Shown: piece by piece, positions 51,837-62,793 of the stretch
How positions within the stretch are numbered: position 1 is the first letter of the stretch
Layout of the letters: each line of letters begins with the position of its first letter
Notes under the pieces: generated by a model
The model's input: the letters and a program-made list of their open reading frames with translations, nothing else
What the model was told of the DNA's origin: nothing
Database searches by the model: none
Position numbers and translations under genes: made by a program
NCBI GenBank assembly: GCA_963580285.1
Contig: OY757020.1
Coordinates: 95,669,497 to 95,733,496, forward strand
Reading direction: 5' to 3'
DNA from: Lucinisca nassula
Lineage: Eukaryota > Mollusca > Bivalvia > Lucinida > Lucinidae
Length of the DNA: 64,000 nt

Positions 51837-52887
51837 TCATTTTTCTATATAATCTATACATTATTGTCTGGTTCAACTAAAACATTTTTCGCTTTGGACT
51901 CCAATAACTGTATAATAAAGAGATTGCTTTGAGATGGATCCCAACGATGTATAGATTGTAGAAAAGTGACCCTGTAAGAATGGTCATTTTTATAGAACAA
52001 TGTCTATAAAAGGTCATTTTTATATGCCAGTATAAAAAAAAAAAACGGGCATATTATGTTATGGGGTTGGCGTCTGTCCATCCATCTGTAAACTTTTTCA
52101 TTTCCGGATAACTCGCCCTACAGTTTTCATTGAATCAAGCTGAAACTTGGTAAGACTTTGATGTGGAGTAGAGCGTAAAGTTTCGAGGTTAACCATCCAG
52201 CAAATATTAACAGGTTTGCCCCTTTGAAAATGTATGTGAACATTTTGTTTTCCAGATAACTGCTAGTTTTCATTGGATTCAGCGGAAAACTGTTAGATAA
52301 AGTAAGACTATGTGGAGTAGCCCGTAAAGTTTCGAATGTAACTGTCTACCAAATGTTAACACAGTTATGCCCCTTGGAACATTTCTGTAAACCAGGGATC
52401 GCAGGATCGATCCCGGGCTTCTAAAGACTTTGGATGAGTCTAAAATGAGGTCCTGTCTCCGTATGACCTTAGCTTGGTGAGAGGTAAAACTCAAAAACTC
52501 ACTCGCTCAGATCCAGATGAAACATTGCAGCTAGACTATGATGTGGAGTAGCGTGTAAAGTTTCGAGGTTATCTGTCCACCAAATATTAACAGAGTTATG
52601 CCCCTTTGAAAATTTCTGTAATCATATTATTTCTGGCTAACTCCTTTCCATAAATATTAGATCAAGCGGATAGACTGCACTTTAGCGGTCGCCCGTCGGC
52701 CATTTTGTTTTTGTCCAATGCCCAGGTGCGCGCGTTGCTAAGGAGGCGTGGCTTAGAAGATGTTAATAATTTGACGGCCGCCATTTTGATTTTTGGGATT
52801 GCGATTAGTTGGCTTCTTTTTAAGCCCTAAGCAATACAAACGAACATTAAACACATTTCAAAACACCAAAATTTTACTTACAACATT

Positions 52888-53873
52888 CTAGTCGAAAAGA
52901 TCCATGCTCGTATCGAATGGGGGTGTCTGAGGCTGGGTATTTACCGGGGAATTGATGGGCTGAAGCACTTCACGTCTTCTACCTGGATAGACTCGCTTTA
53001 CAAGCTCCAGAAATGTGGAAAACTTATCCTCTGCGTCATTTAAGTACTTCTTCCTGATACAGTATTCTACCAGGTAACTGTCATACAGCTGTTTCTGAGA
53101 GCCTGTTTTGGGGAAAGACTTCTTCACTGCGTTCCAGGTGCTCTCAATCAAGTTGGTACAAGCCTCTGTTTCCTTGTTTTTGAATTCAATGGAGTGGTTG
53201 ACTGTCAAATGAGTGTAACCTTCGTCCTTCAGGGTGCTATAAGCTTTCCAACAATCTGATAAAATCACTGTTCCTGGTTTCACATATCTAAGAATAATAG
53301 GAATTAGAGTGCTGGCACTTCTATCCTCCACAATCTCAAAGAAACACTTCTTACTCTTTCTATCCCTCCAAAAACTCATACACCATCAACCCTTCTCCCT
53401 CTGTGGAACTTTCTTTTCCCAAACTTTGACTCGTCGATTTCTACCTCCTTTCCATCTCCTCCTATCTGCTCATTGTCCTTTTCAATTATGAACATACAAA
53501 CTTCCCTGGCAAACATGTACCAATCCACCAGAGTGTGTTCGCTTCCAATTCGAAGTTCTCTAGCCACAAACTCAGCCGGACATTTGTACACCCAATAAGT
53601 TAGCTTTACTATCTGTTCTAACAAAAGATGGGACTTACTGAACCAACTTCCTTCTCTTTATATTGAAACTTTCTTATTGCACTTCCCATTTGAACACCTC
53701 CAACATACTTTATCTTTGCTAAAACTTGCGTCGGCACGAATGTAAAAGCTTCCTTTGGAACAAAACGAACACAAACGACCGAAATCACCAAGAAGTCCCT
53801 TTTCTCTCAGCCAAAAAATCAATCTTTCCTTTGAAGTGCAAATTTCAGCAACATCATCATAAACAAGTGACAT
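52888..53873 (-). pseudogene. Merlin (ISXO2-like) transposase, inactivated
   Basis: Cut-and-paste DDE transposase, ~328 codons read from 53873 down to 52888, near full length. The N-terminal zinc ribbon has two CXXC-type pairs (CSFC, CWRC). Catalytic residues are D in VEIDESKFG, D in ILSDCWKAY and E in NLIESTWNAVK. Three lesions: an in-frame TAA after KKVSI (near 53658), a TGA just after RRVDGV (near 53376) and a frameshift a few codons later. The element is therefore not autonomous. Homology is from motif recognition; codon use looks ordinary. Confidence 0.85.
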
Positions 53874-54636
53874 TTCATTTATTTTAACAGCTGATCGGCT
53901 CTTTGTTTACAATCTGTCAGATCGTTGTAAAGAACGCCCGCGTGACCGGAGGTCAATCACATAAATTAAATTCAGCCAACGAAAATGCGTGCATGCTTCT
54001 TCTTGCTTGCCGACCTACCTCCATTTCCGGGAAACACCTTGCAGCGGTGTGTTTATTAATCACGTTCATTTTCTAGATTTTAGTTACAACCTACGGTTAA
54101 AAACCTTGGTTTTAACCTAAAAAATGCCCGGTGTAACAGGCCGGTTCTTCCCCCCAGTCAGTTTCTTCCCCGGGGAAGAAATGGGCCGGCCCGTTTCTTC
54201 CCCGGGGAAGAAACTGACTAGTCAGTTTCTTCCCCACCCAGTCAGTTTCTTCCCCACCTAAAAAATTTTTTAGAACCATTGTTAACGAGCTATTAATGCC
54301 TCACAATTTGTTCAGAATGAGAAAAGAAACCATTCTGAATAAGGTTTGAGCCTTTATAGCACAAATGGCAAAATTTGCTAGATGCCCTACAATACATGGT
54401 GATCTAATGAAATATGCATCCCTATTCCAGTATCTGTGATTAATTTTCTCAGCTTTCTAATACATAAATTGGTATTAAATTAATAGATATACTACGCAAC
54501 AAATCTTTGGTGCTCAACTCTAAATAGAATCTGGAAAATGGGGGTGGGGAAGAACCAGGCCGGCCCAGTTCTTCCCCGGTTCTTCCCCAAACCCAGACAT
54601 TTAATTTTCTAGTGCATAGAGCTGTCAATTTTTATT

Positions 54637-56750
54637 AGCTCACTGTCACGTAGTGACGAGGTGAGCTTTTGGGATCACTTTTCGTGCGTGCATGCGTGCG
54701 TGCGTCCGTAAACAATTCTTTAAACGACATCTCCTCCTAAACCACTGATCGGATTTTGACCAAACTTCACAGGAATGATCCTTAGGTGGTCCCCTTTCAA
54801 AGTTGTTCAAATGGTTCCGGTCCGTTGCACATCTAGGTCATAGGAGCCAAAAAGAGATTTTTTTCACCAAAAACTTGAAAAATCTTCTTCTCTGAAACCA
54901 CAAGGCCCAGGTCTTTGATATTTGGTATGAAGCTTCATCTAGTGTACCCCTACCAAGATTGTTCAAATTATAGTGCTGGGGTCAAAAATGCCCCCGCACG
55001 GGGGCCCTTTGGTTTTACATGGGCTTATATAGGGAAAATCTTTAAAAATCTTCTTCTCTGAAACTGTAAGGCCCAGGTCTTTGATATTTGGTATGAAGCT
55101 TCATCTAGTGGACCCCTACCAAGATTGTTCAAATTATAGTGCTGGGGCCAAAAATGCCCCCGCTCCGGGGCCCTTTGGTTTTACATGGGCTTATATAGGG
55201 AAAATCTTTAAAAATCTTCTTCTCTGAAACCGCAAGGCCCAGGTCTTTGATATTTGGTATGAAGCTTCATCTAGTGGACCCCTACCAAGATTGTTATACC
55301 CCCGCAAACGAAGTTTGAAGGGGGTATATAGGAGTCAGCTTGTCGTCTGTCCGTTACAAATCGTCTGTCGTCGGTCCGTTACAAAAAACTTTAACATTGC
55401 TCATAACTTCCTTATTCTTTGACCGATTTCTATAATATTCACACACCACACACCTTGCCACTAGTACTTAAGATTGATATACACAAACCTGACCCTGACC
55501 TTTACGTTGACCTTCCTCAAGGTCAAATACTTGTAAAAATTTGTCGGTAGCGGGGGTATAATTGGCGCCCGTTAGGCGGCAGCTCTAGTTCAAATTATAG
55601 TGCTGGGGCCAAAAATGCCCCCGCTCCAGGGCCCTTTGGTTTTACATGGGCTTATATAGGGAAGAGCTTTAAAAATCTTCTTCTCTGAAACCGTAAGGCC
55701 CAGGTCTTTGATATTTGGTATGGAGCTTCATCTAGGGGACCCCTACCAAGATTGTTCAAATTATAGTGCTGGGGTCAAATATGCCCCCGCTCCGGGGCCC
55801 TTTGGTTTTACATGGGCTTATATAGGGAAAATCTTTAAAAATTTTCTTCTCTGAAACCGTAAGGCCAATGTCTTTGATATTTGGTATGAAGCTTCATCCC
55901 ACAAGGCCATGGTCCTTCTTCCCCACCCCCCCACCCCCCCACACCCCCCCCCCCACTCCGGGGCCCTTTGGTTTTAAATGGGCTTATATAGGGAAAATCT
56001 TTAAAAATTTTCTTCTCTGAAACCGCAAGGCCCAGGTCTTTGCTATTTGGTATGAAGCTTCATCTAGTGGACTCCTACCAAGATTGTTCAAATTATAGTG
56101 CTTGGGCTAAAAATGCCACCGCCCCGGGGCCCTATGGTTTTACATGGGCTTATATGGGGAAAATCTTCAAAAATCTTCTTCTCGGAAACCCCAAGGGCCA
56201 GGTCTTTGCTATTTGGTATGAAGCTTCATCTAGTGGACCCTACCAAGATTGTTCAAATTATAGTGCTAGGGCCAAAACTGCCCCCGACCTGGGGCCCTTA
56301 CGTTTTACATAGACTTATATAGAGATATTCCTTAAAAATCTTCTTCTGAAACAGCAAGGCCATGGTCTTTGATATTTGGTGTGAAGCTTCCTCTAGTGGA
56401 CCTCTATCAAGATGGTTTAAATTATAGCCCTGAGGCCAAAAATGCCCCCGTCCCCAGAGCCATTTGGTTTTTCATAGGCTTATGTAGGGAATATCTTTAA
56501 TAAAAATCTTCTTCTCTGAAACCGTTAGGCCCAGGTCTTTGATATTTGGTATGTAGCATATCTAGTGGACCTTTGCCAAGATTGTTCAAATTATAGCCTT
56601 TGTTGATATTTGGTATGAACCTTCACCTTTTTAGACGTCTCTGAACATTATGCACATTATAGCCCTGGGGTTAATAATGGCCCTCCCCGGGTCCCACTTG
56701 TTACTCTATGGATCAGGTGAGCGATCCAGGGCCATCATGGCCCTCTTGTT
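54637..56750 (+). mobile_element. Helitron-like element (GTCAC-GTA-GTGAC family)
   Basis: Starts AGCTCACTGTCACGTAGTGA, ends ATGGCCCTCTTGTT. About ten ~166 bp tandem units. Interrupted at 55296-55590 by a smaller Helitron-like element and containing a C-rich tract at 55920-55955. Confidence 0.85.
55296..55590 (+). mobile_element. 295 bp Helitron-like element (CAAAC-GAA-GTTTG family)
   Basis: 5' ATACCCCC pairs with GGGGGTAT around CAAAC-GAA-GTTTG. 3' end GGCGGCAGCTCTAGTT. It sits in AAGATTGTT|CAAATTATAG, a site seen uninterrupted in every neighbouring tandem unit, so the boundary is exact. Confidence 0.85.
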
Positions 56751-57316
56751 AGCTCACCAGAGCCGAAGGCTCCGGGGGAGCTTATAGGATAGGCAGTTAA
56801 ACACTTAATATTTCAGATACAGTCCACATGGGTGCTCATTTGGGTATGGGGTTTGTTTGGGAGACTTTATAATTGTTATAATAAAATCATATCATGTTAT
56901 AATACATGGCTGCCATTGGGCAGTGTCCACCTGAGCACTGGTCTATGAACTTTGGCTCTTTGGTTTGTTTGCTATGCCAAGCTATGAGTTTTCATTGTCC
57001 TATAATGGGGAAAATTGAAAAATGAAATTAATGCCTTTCAAGATATTTTGTCACACTTTCATGGCAATGTTCCTTTAATAATGTTCTTTTTTGGCCTATT
57101 TGTTGCCACAGATGGGAAATTGTCAATTGTCATCTGTTGTCCTGCAACAACACATTCAAGCGACATCGAATCTAAAGCCACGAGGCTTATTGGGTCCAAA
57201 TTTTATCTGTAGCATCCTAGGGCACAGTGCTTCCATGGTTAATTAAAATACATTGCTGCCAGTGGGCAGTGGCCCCCTGAGCTCTGGTGAGCATTGTGGC
57301 CCATGGGCCTCTTGTT
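56751..57316 (+). mobile_element. Helitron-like element (GAGCC-GAA-GGCTC family)
   Basis: Begins at the base after the TT that ends the previous element. 5' AGCTCACC, GAGCC-GAA-GGCTC, then GGGGGAGCT. 3' palindrome GGCCCATGGGCC then TCTTGTT. Same family as 1196-1807. Confidence 0.7.
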
Positions 57317-57726
57317 GTTTTGATTAAAGTATTAACTCATAGCATGAAATGGAAATGTTGATTTGTTCAGAAAGATAAATCTACAGTAACCTTAGGGTGG
57401 GGAAGAATTGGGCTGGCCCAGTTCTTCCCCCCACCATCTTCACCCACCCCAAGCTATATCCTTTTTGTAGTTCATACCGCTGTATGTATTTGTTATTTGA
57501 ACTCAAATATTAAATTCATAGCGTAAAACATTGTAGATTTGTTCAGAAAAGCAAATACATAGCAGCCATAGGGTGGGGAAGAACTGGGCCGGCCCAGTTC
57601 TTCCCCACCCCCAGCTTTTTCCTTTTTGTAGCTTATACCGCTGTATGTGTTTATTATTTGAATTCAAATATTAAATTCATAGCGTAAGACATTGTAGCTT
57701 TGTTCAGAAAAGCTAGTGTATAGCAG

Positions 57727-58125
57727 GAATGTAGGACAAAACACCCCCCGGACAAAACACCCCCCTGCTCATTTTGGCATAGGTGGACAAAACACCCCTC
57801 ATGTTTTTTACAGGGTGGACATAACACCCCCTGCAACTTATGAAAGGGTGGACAAACCCCCCCCCCCCAAGTTTTGCAAGGTGGACAAAATCCCCCCTAT
57901 CATGTGGACAAAACCCCCCTCAGACAGAATCCTCTGTGTTTATTATTGCTATAGAATTCTGGTCCCTTGAGTAATAATCTTACTTACAAGGGGGGTTTTG
58001 TCCACCCTGTCAAAAGTTGCAGGGGGTGTTATGTCCACCCTGTAAAAAATTGAGGGGGGTTTTGTCCACCTATGCCAAAATGAGCAGGGGGTGTTATGTC
58101 CGGGGGGTGTTTTGTCCGGATACCG
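57727..58125. mobile_element. Foldback element with GGACAAAACACC repeats, 8 bp target duplication
   Basis: Flanked by TATAGCAG (57719-57726 and 58126-58133). Long inverted arms made of GGTGGACAAAACACCCC-type motifs and TGCTCATTTTGGCATAGG; the right arm mirrors the left. 399 bp, non-coding. An 8 bp duplication suggests hAT- or Merlin-type mobilisation. Confidence 0.85.
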
Positions 58126-58210
58126 TATAGCAGCCTTGGGCCGGCCCAGTTCTTCACACACACACACACCCCCCCCCCCCCCCCCCCCCCACAGCATTTT
58201 CCTTTTTTTT

Positions 58211-59754
58211 AGCTCACCTGTCACGTAGTGACAAGGTGAGCTTTTGGGATCACTTTTTGTCCGGCGTCCGTCGTGCGTGTGTGCGTGCGTAAACTTTTTC
58301 TACAAATGACATCTCCTAAACCACTGATCGGATTTTGACCAAATTTCACAGGAATGATCCTTAGGTGGTCCCCTTTCAAAGTTGTTCAAATGGTTCCGTT
58401 CCATTGCACATCTAGGTCCCAGGAGCTAAAAATAGATTTTTAAATGAAAACTTTAAAAATCTTCTTCTCTGAAACCGAAAGGCCCAGGTCTTCGATATTT
58501 GGTATGAAGCTTCATCTAGTGGACCTCTACCAAGATTGTTCAAATTATGGCCCTTGGGCCAGAAATGCCCCCGCCCCGGGGGCATTTGGGTTTACATAGG
58601 CTTATATAGGGAAAATCTTTAAAAATCTTCTTCTCTGAAACCACAAGGCCCAGGTCTTTGATATTTGGTGTGAAGCTTCACCTAGTGGACCTCTACCAAG
58701 ATTGTTCAAATTATAGCCCTAGGGCCAAAACTGCCCCCGCCCCGGGGGCCTTTGGTTTAACATAGGCTTTACAGGGAAAATCTTTAAAAATCTTCTTCTC
58801 TGAAACTGCAAGGCTCAGATCTTTGATATTTAATGTGAAGCTTCATCTAGTGGACCTCTGCTTAGATTGTTCAAATTATAGCCCTGGGGCTAAAAATGCC
58901 CCTGCCCCAGGGGCCTTTGGTTTTACATAGGCTTATATAGAGAAAATCTTTAAAATATTCTTCTCTGAAACCGAAAGGCCCAGGTCTTCAATATTTGGTA
59001 TGAAGCTTCATCTGGTGGACCTCTACCAAGATTGTTCAAATTATGGCCCTTGGGCCAGAAATGCCCCCGCCCCGGGGGCCTTTGGGTTTACATAGGCTTG
59101 TATAGGGAAAATCTTTAAAAATCTTCTTCTCTGAAACCGCAAGGCTCAGGTCTTTGATATTTGGTGTGAAGCTTCACCTAGTGGACCTCTACCAAGATTG
59201 ATCAAATTATAGCCCCGGAGCCAAAAATGCCCCCACCTTGGGGGCCTTTGGTTTTACACAGGCTTATACAGGGAAAATCTTTAAAAATCTTCTTCTCTGA
59301 AACCACAAGGCCCAGGTCTTTGATATTTGGTGTGAAGTTTCACCTAGTGGACCTCTACCAAGATTGTTCAAATTATAGCCCCAGGGCCAAAAATGCCCCC
59401 CGGGGGTGTGGGGGGGGGGGCTTTGGTTTTACAGGGAAAATCTTTAAAAATCTTCTTCTCTGAAGCCGCAAGGCCCAGATCTTTGATATTTGGTGTGAAG
59501 CTTCATCTAGTGGACCTCTACCAAGATTGTTCAAATTATAGCCCTTGGGCCAAAAATGCCCCATCCCTGGGGCCCTTTGGTTTTTCAAAGGCTTATATAG
59601 GGAAAATATTTAAAAATCTTCTTCTCTGAAACCACAAGACTCAGGTCTTTGATATTTGGTATGAAGCTTCACCTAGTATAGCCCTTGAGCCAAGAATGTA
59701 CTGGAGACACTGATTCTCAGGTGAGCGATTCAGGGCCCTCTGGGCCCTCTTGTT
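58211..59754 (+). mobile_element. Helitron-like element (GTCAC-GTA-GTGAC family)
   Basis: 5' AGCTCACC, TGTCAC-GTA-GTGACA, GGTGAGCT; 3' AGGGCCCTCTGGGCCCT then CTTGTT. About eight ~165 bp units. Preceded by a poly-C/AC tract (58155-58192) and contains a G-run (59399-59420). Confidence 0.85.
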
Positions 59755-61170
59755 TTATTTCATACCGCTGTATTTGGAATCAAATGTTAAATTCGTAGCG
59801 TAAAACATTGTAGATTTGTTCAAAAAAGCAAATACATAGCAGCCCAGTTCTCCCCACCGGTGACCCCTCCCCCATTCTCCAAATTCTATTTAGATTTGAG
59901 CTCCAAACATTTGTTGCTTATTATATCTTTTTAGTTTATACCAATTTATGTCTTAAAAAGGGAAGAAAATTTATCACAAGAATTTTTTGTAAACAGAGAA
60001 ATCTGGGGTGGGGAAGAAACCGGCCGGCCCAGTTCTTCCCCACCCCAGTCTCCGAAGTCTATTTAGATTTGAGCTCCAAACATTTGTTGCTTATTATATC
60101 TTTTTAGTTTATACCAACTTATGTCTTAAAAAGCGAAGAAAATTTATCACAAGAATTTTTTGTAAACAGAAAAATCTGGGGTGGGGAAGAAACGGGCCGG
60201 CTCAGTTCTTCCCTACCCCCAGTCTCCGATGTCTATTTAGATTTGAGCTCCAAACATTTGTGCCATCTGTTTAGTTTACACTAATTTATGTCTTAAAAAG
60301 CAAAGAAAATTCGTCAAAGATGCTTGAATATGGATGCACATTTTATTGCATCTCCATGAATGGTGTAGCATAGAGCAAATTTTGTCATTCAAGCTAAAAG
60401 GACTCAGTACTGATTCAGAATAGTCTCAGTTCTCATTTATAACAAATTGTGAGCTGAAAATTACTCATTGACTATGGTTCTGAAAAAATTTCAGGGGTGG
60501 AAGAAACTGACTGGGTGGGGAAGAAACTGACTAGTCAATTTCTTCCCCCCGGGGAAGAACCGGGCCGGGGGAAGAAACTGACCGTTACACCGGCCTTCAC
60601 GATTTTCAGGTTGTTTTTGCAAAATTTTGCCTATTTTTGGAGTTTGGGTCGCGCTCACGCGCTCCCTATATACTAGGCCTTAGCAACCCTACTCACGTGA
60701 ATTTTCATACGGAAAACTAGCGACCGCTAAAGTGCAATTGCCCCGATCAACCATGATGTTGAGCAGCTCATATTGTTTCGAGGTTATGGTCACCAAATAT
60801 TTCAAGAGTTATGCCCCTTCGAAAATTTCTGTAAACATTTCGTTTCCAGCTTACTCCTGCAATTTAGATCTGATCAAGCTGAAGCTTTACATTTAGTTAT
60901 GGAGCAGTGCATATTATTTTGAGGTTACGGTCCACCAAATAAAAACAAAGTTAGGTCCTTTTAAAATGTCTTTGAACATTTCATTTCCGGCTAACTACAC
61001 CTGCAATTTAGACCTGATCAAGCTGAAATTTGATAAATAGTTAGATCTTGATATGGAGCAGTGCGTATTATTTCGAGGTTGCAGATCAACAAATATTATC
61101 TTGCAATGGGCGTATAATGCCCCGCTTGTGGAGCTCTTGTTCGAAATGATCTAACATTTTTGTTTTGATA

Positions 61171-61523
61171 TACAGTCGAACTTCAATGCCTCGAACACCT
61201 TGGGACCTCAAAAATCTGTTCGAGACAGGGGTAGTTCGAGCCACTGAGGTTATTGTCAGGAGGCATAACGAGATACTTTTAGTCATCTTTTCGGTGTTCG
61301 ATAATGAATATGTATGCTGTGTGTACTCATTAGAATCGCCTCATCGAGGCGATTCTAATGAGTACACACAGCATACATTTGCAAGATAAAAAAGACTAAA
61401 ATCTCCTTAATTATCCCCCCCACTATTTCATATGTAGAGGATATCGCTAGGGGCTCAAGAACGGGTTCGACTCATCCATGGTAAACGAGCCATCGGTGTT
61501 CGAGCCATCGAAGTTCTACTGTA
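61171..61523. mobile_element. Class-b palindromic MITE
   Basis: TACAGTCGAACTTCAATGCC to GCCATCGAAGTTCTACTGTA; perfect hairpin 61313-61378 around CATTAGAATCGCCTCATCGA. Confidence 0.82.
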
Positions 61524-61657
61524 AAACAGTTGTTTAACTGACATGATTTCTGCTTTTGCTTGCAACAACAATGGTGTTATAAAGACATCTGTCTAAAGAT
61601 GGAAAAAAAAATTCTGTGCGAAGACACTTTGGTTTCAAGGACATGCTAAAATAATAT

Positions 61658-61910
61658 GATGATAACACACCCGTGTGACATAGTGCATTTTTTCACATCT
61701 CCAAACTGGCTACTTTTCTGATGAAAATCTGTGATGTTTTTCTTATTTATACTGCAAACATAGGTTGTGGGTGCCTCATTGAGGCAGTACCCACAACTTA
61801 TGCCTTGGAGCAGAAATAATAAAAAATATTGTATACCCCGTAAACCCCCGTTTTCTCCATATAAAGTGGGGTTTAGGGGGTTGTTATTTCACGGACTTGC
61901 TCACATGATG
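61658..61910. mobile_element. Class-a MITE with shortened hairpin
   Basis: GATGATAACACACCCG to CGGACTTGCTCACATGATG; only TGGGTGCCTCATTGAGGCAG remains of the central hairpin (61759-61803). Confidence 0.65.
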
Positions 61911-62420
61911 ATAATCTAATGCATTGTAAAGACTGGATTCAGACTCTGTGAACATATAGGCTGTAAACATATAGGCTGATCTGAAGTTTCATTTTTTCTT
62001 ATCGATGCATAATAATTTTCTTGATATGGACAAAGCTTCATAGAAAGATCTTACTTGAAAAGCCAAGGCCCGAGGTTTTGAAATTTTTCATGATAAATTG
62101 ACTTTAGTAAGGGGTTTGAAATGCTCATTAAAACATAAAATTTCTTTCATTGAGATTGATGATGAAATATTTTCCAATGTCATTCTCATGCAGGTTCAAG
62201 AAGGGCTGCTGTCAGTTTGTGGCGAGAGAACATGCAGTGTACTGATTAGTCCCTTATGCATTAGCCTGCCCAGGAAAATCGTGGACCAGATTGATATGTC
62301 CTAAATAGTGTTGACTGGGCTGTTCAACACAAAGAAGTTATTTAGTTTTCCTCATTTTCACTAAACAGGTTTACTGGGCCAAATAAGGCCCTTATCATAC
62401 CTAGTGCAGAGAATGTTATT
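61911..62420. repeat. Unassigned; contains a repeat shared with 40503-40650
   Basis: 62190-62330 (GGTTCAAGAAGGGCTGCTGT to AGTGTTGACTGGGCTGTTCA) matches 40503-40650. Nothing else recognised. Confidence 0.45.
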
Positions 62421-62423
62421 TGT

Positions 62424-62482
62424 CCTGCTCAAAAATATTAAAATGCCAACAATTGTTGGCATTTTAATATTTATGAGCAGGC
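62424..62482. repeat. Palindrome centred on CAACAATTGTTG
   Basis: CCTGCTCA... to ...TGAGCAGG, with AATATTAAAATGCC and its complement around a perfect centre at 62452/62453. ~27 bp arms, one or two mismatches. Likely a small MITE core. Confidence 0.75.
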
Positions 62483-62793
62483 AAAATATTGATAAGCAGG
62501 GATAAATACCATTCTCAACTAATTTCAGCAAGAACAGGGTTCCTTATTTTCTGTATTTCACTACTTTTCAGCTGTAGAATTTCATGTACACTCGAGCTGA
62601 ACGAGGGTTTGGCATGAAAAATCTTGTATATCCTTGGGGCTTGACTTTTTTATAATGTGCTCATTTGCATTTTCATGTCCATTTATTGTGTAATTATGGT
62701 TATATTTTATTCTTGTCAGTAATATTAACACTTGTCCTCTGAACAAATTAATTCCACTGCCATTTCCAAATTTCAACCCACCAGATTACTTGA

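Larger units (their letters stand above)
54128..60593. mobile_element. Long-TIR element rich in TTCTTCCCC/GGGGAAGAA
   Basis: Ends CCGGTGTAAC and GTTACACCGG. Homology between the two arms continues imperfectly for ~300 bp (54128-54500 against 60300-60593, inverted). The motif TTCTTCCCC or its complement recurs dozens of times, often as GGCCGGCCC plus GTTCTTCCCC. Internal tandem units (~175 bp at 57330-57720; ~165 bp at 59870-60260) also end in this motif. A GCC on each side may be a 3 bp duplication. No transposase. Confidence 0.7.
52676..60736 (-). mobile_element. Merlin DNA transposon, split by a long-TIR element
   Basis: TGCACTTTAGCGGTCGC (52676-52692) has its exact complement at 60720-60736. 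Own sequence is ~1.6 kb (52676-54127 and 60594-60736). It contains a minus-strand IS1595/ISXO2-type transposase relic. No target duplication is evident. Confidence 0.8.
52045..61141 (+). mobile_element. Helitron-like element hosting an 8 kb nest
   Basis: Left part (52045-52675) and right part (60737-61141) share diverged ~165 bp units with ACCAAATATTAACAGAGTTA and TTTCGAGGTT. The 3' end is GCCCCGCTTGTGGAGC followed by TCTTGTT at 61141. The Merlin transposon splits it. The 5' boundary is approximate. Confidence 0.6.

Noticed and set aside
57716..58224. Proline-rich frames on both strands
   Set aside because: Produced by the repeated GGACAAAACACCCC motifs of the foldback element and an adjacent poly-C tract.
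52668..60745. Target-site duplication of the Merlin element
   Set aside because: Flanks (GGATAGAC and ATTGCCCC) do not match; either decayed or the ends were rearranged.
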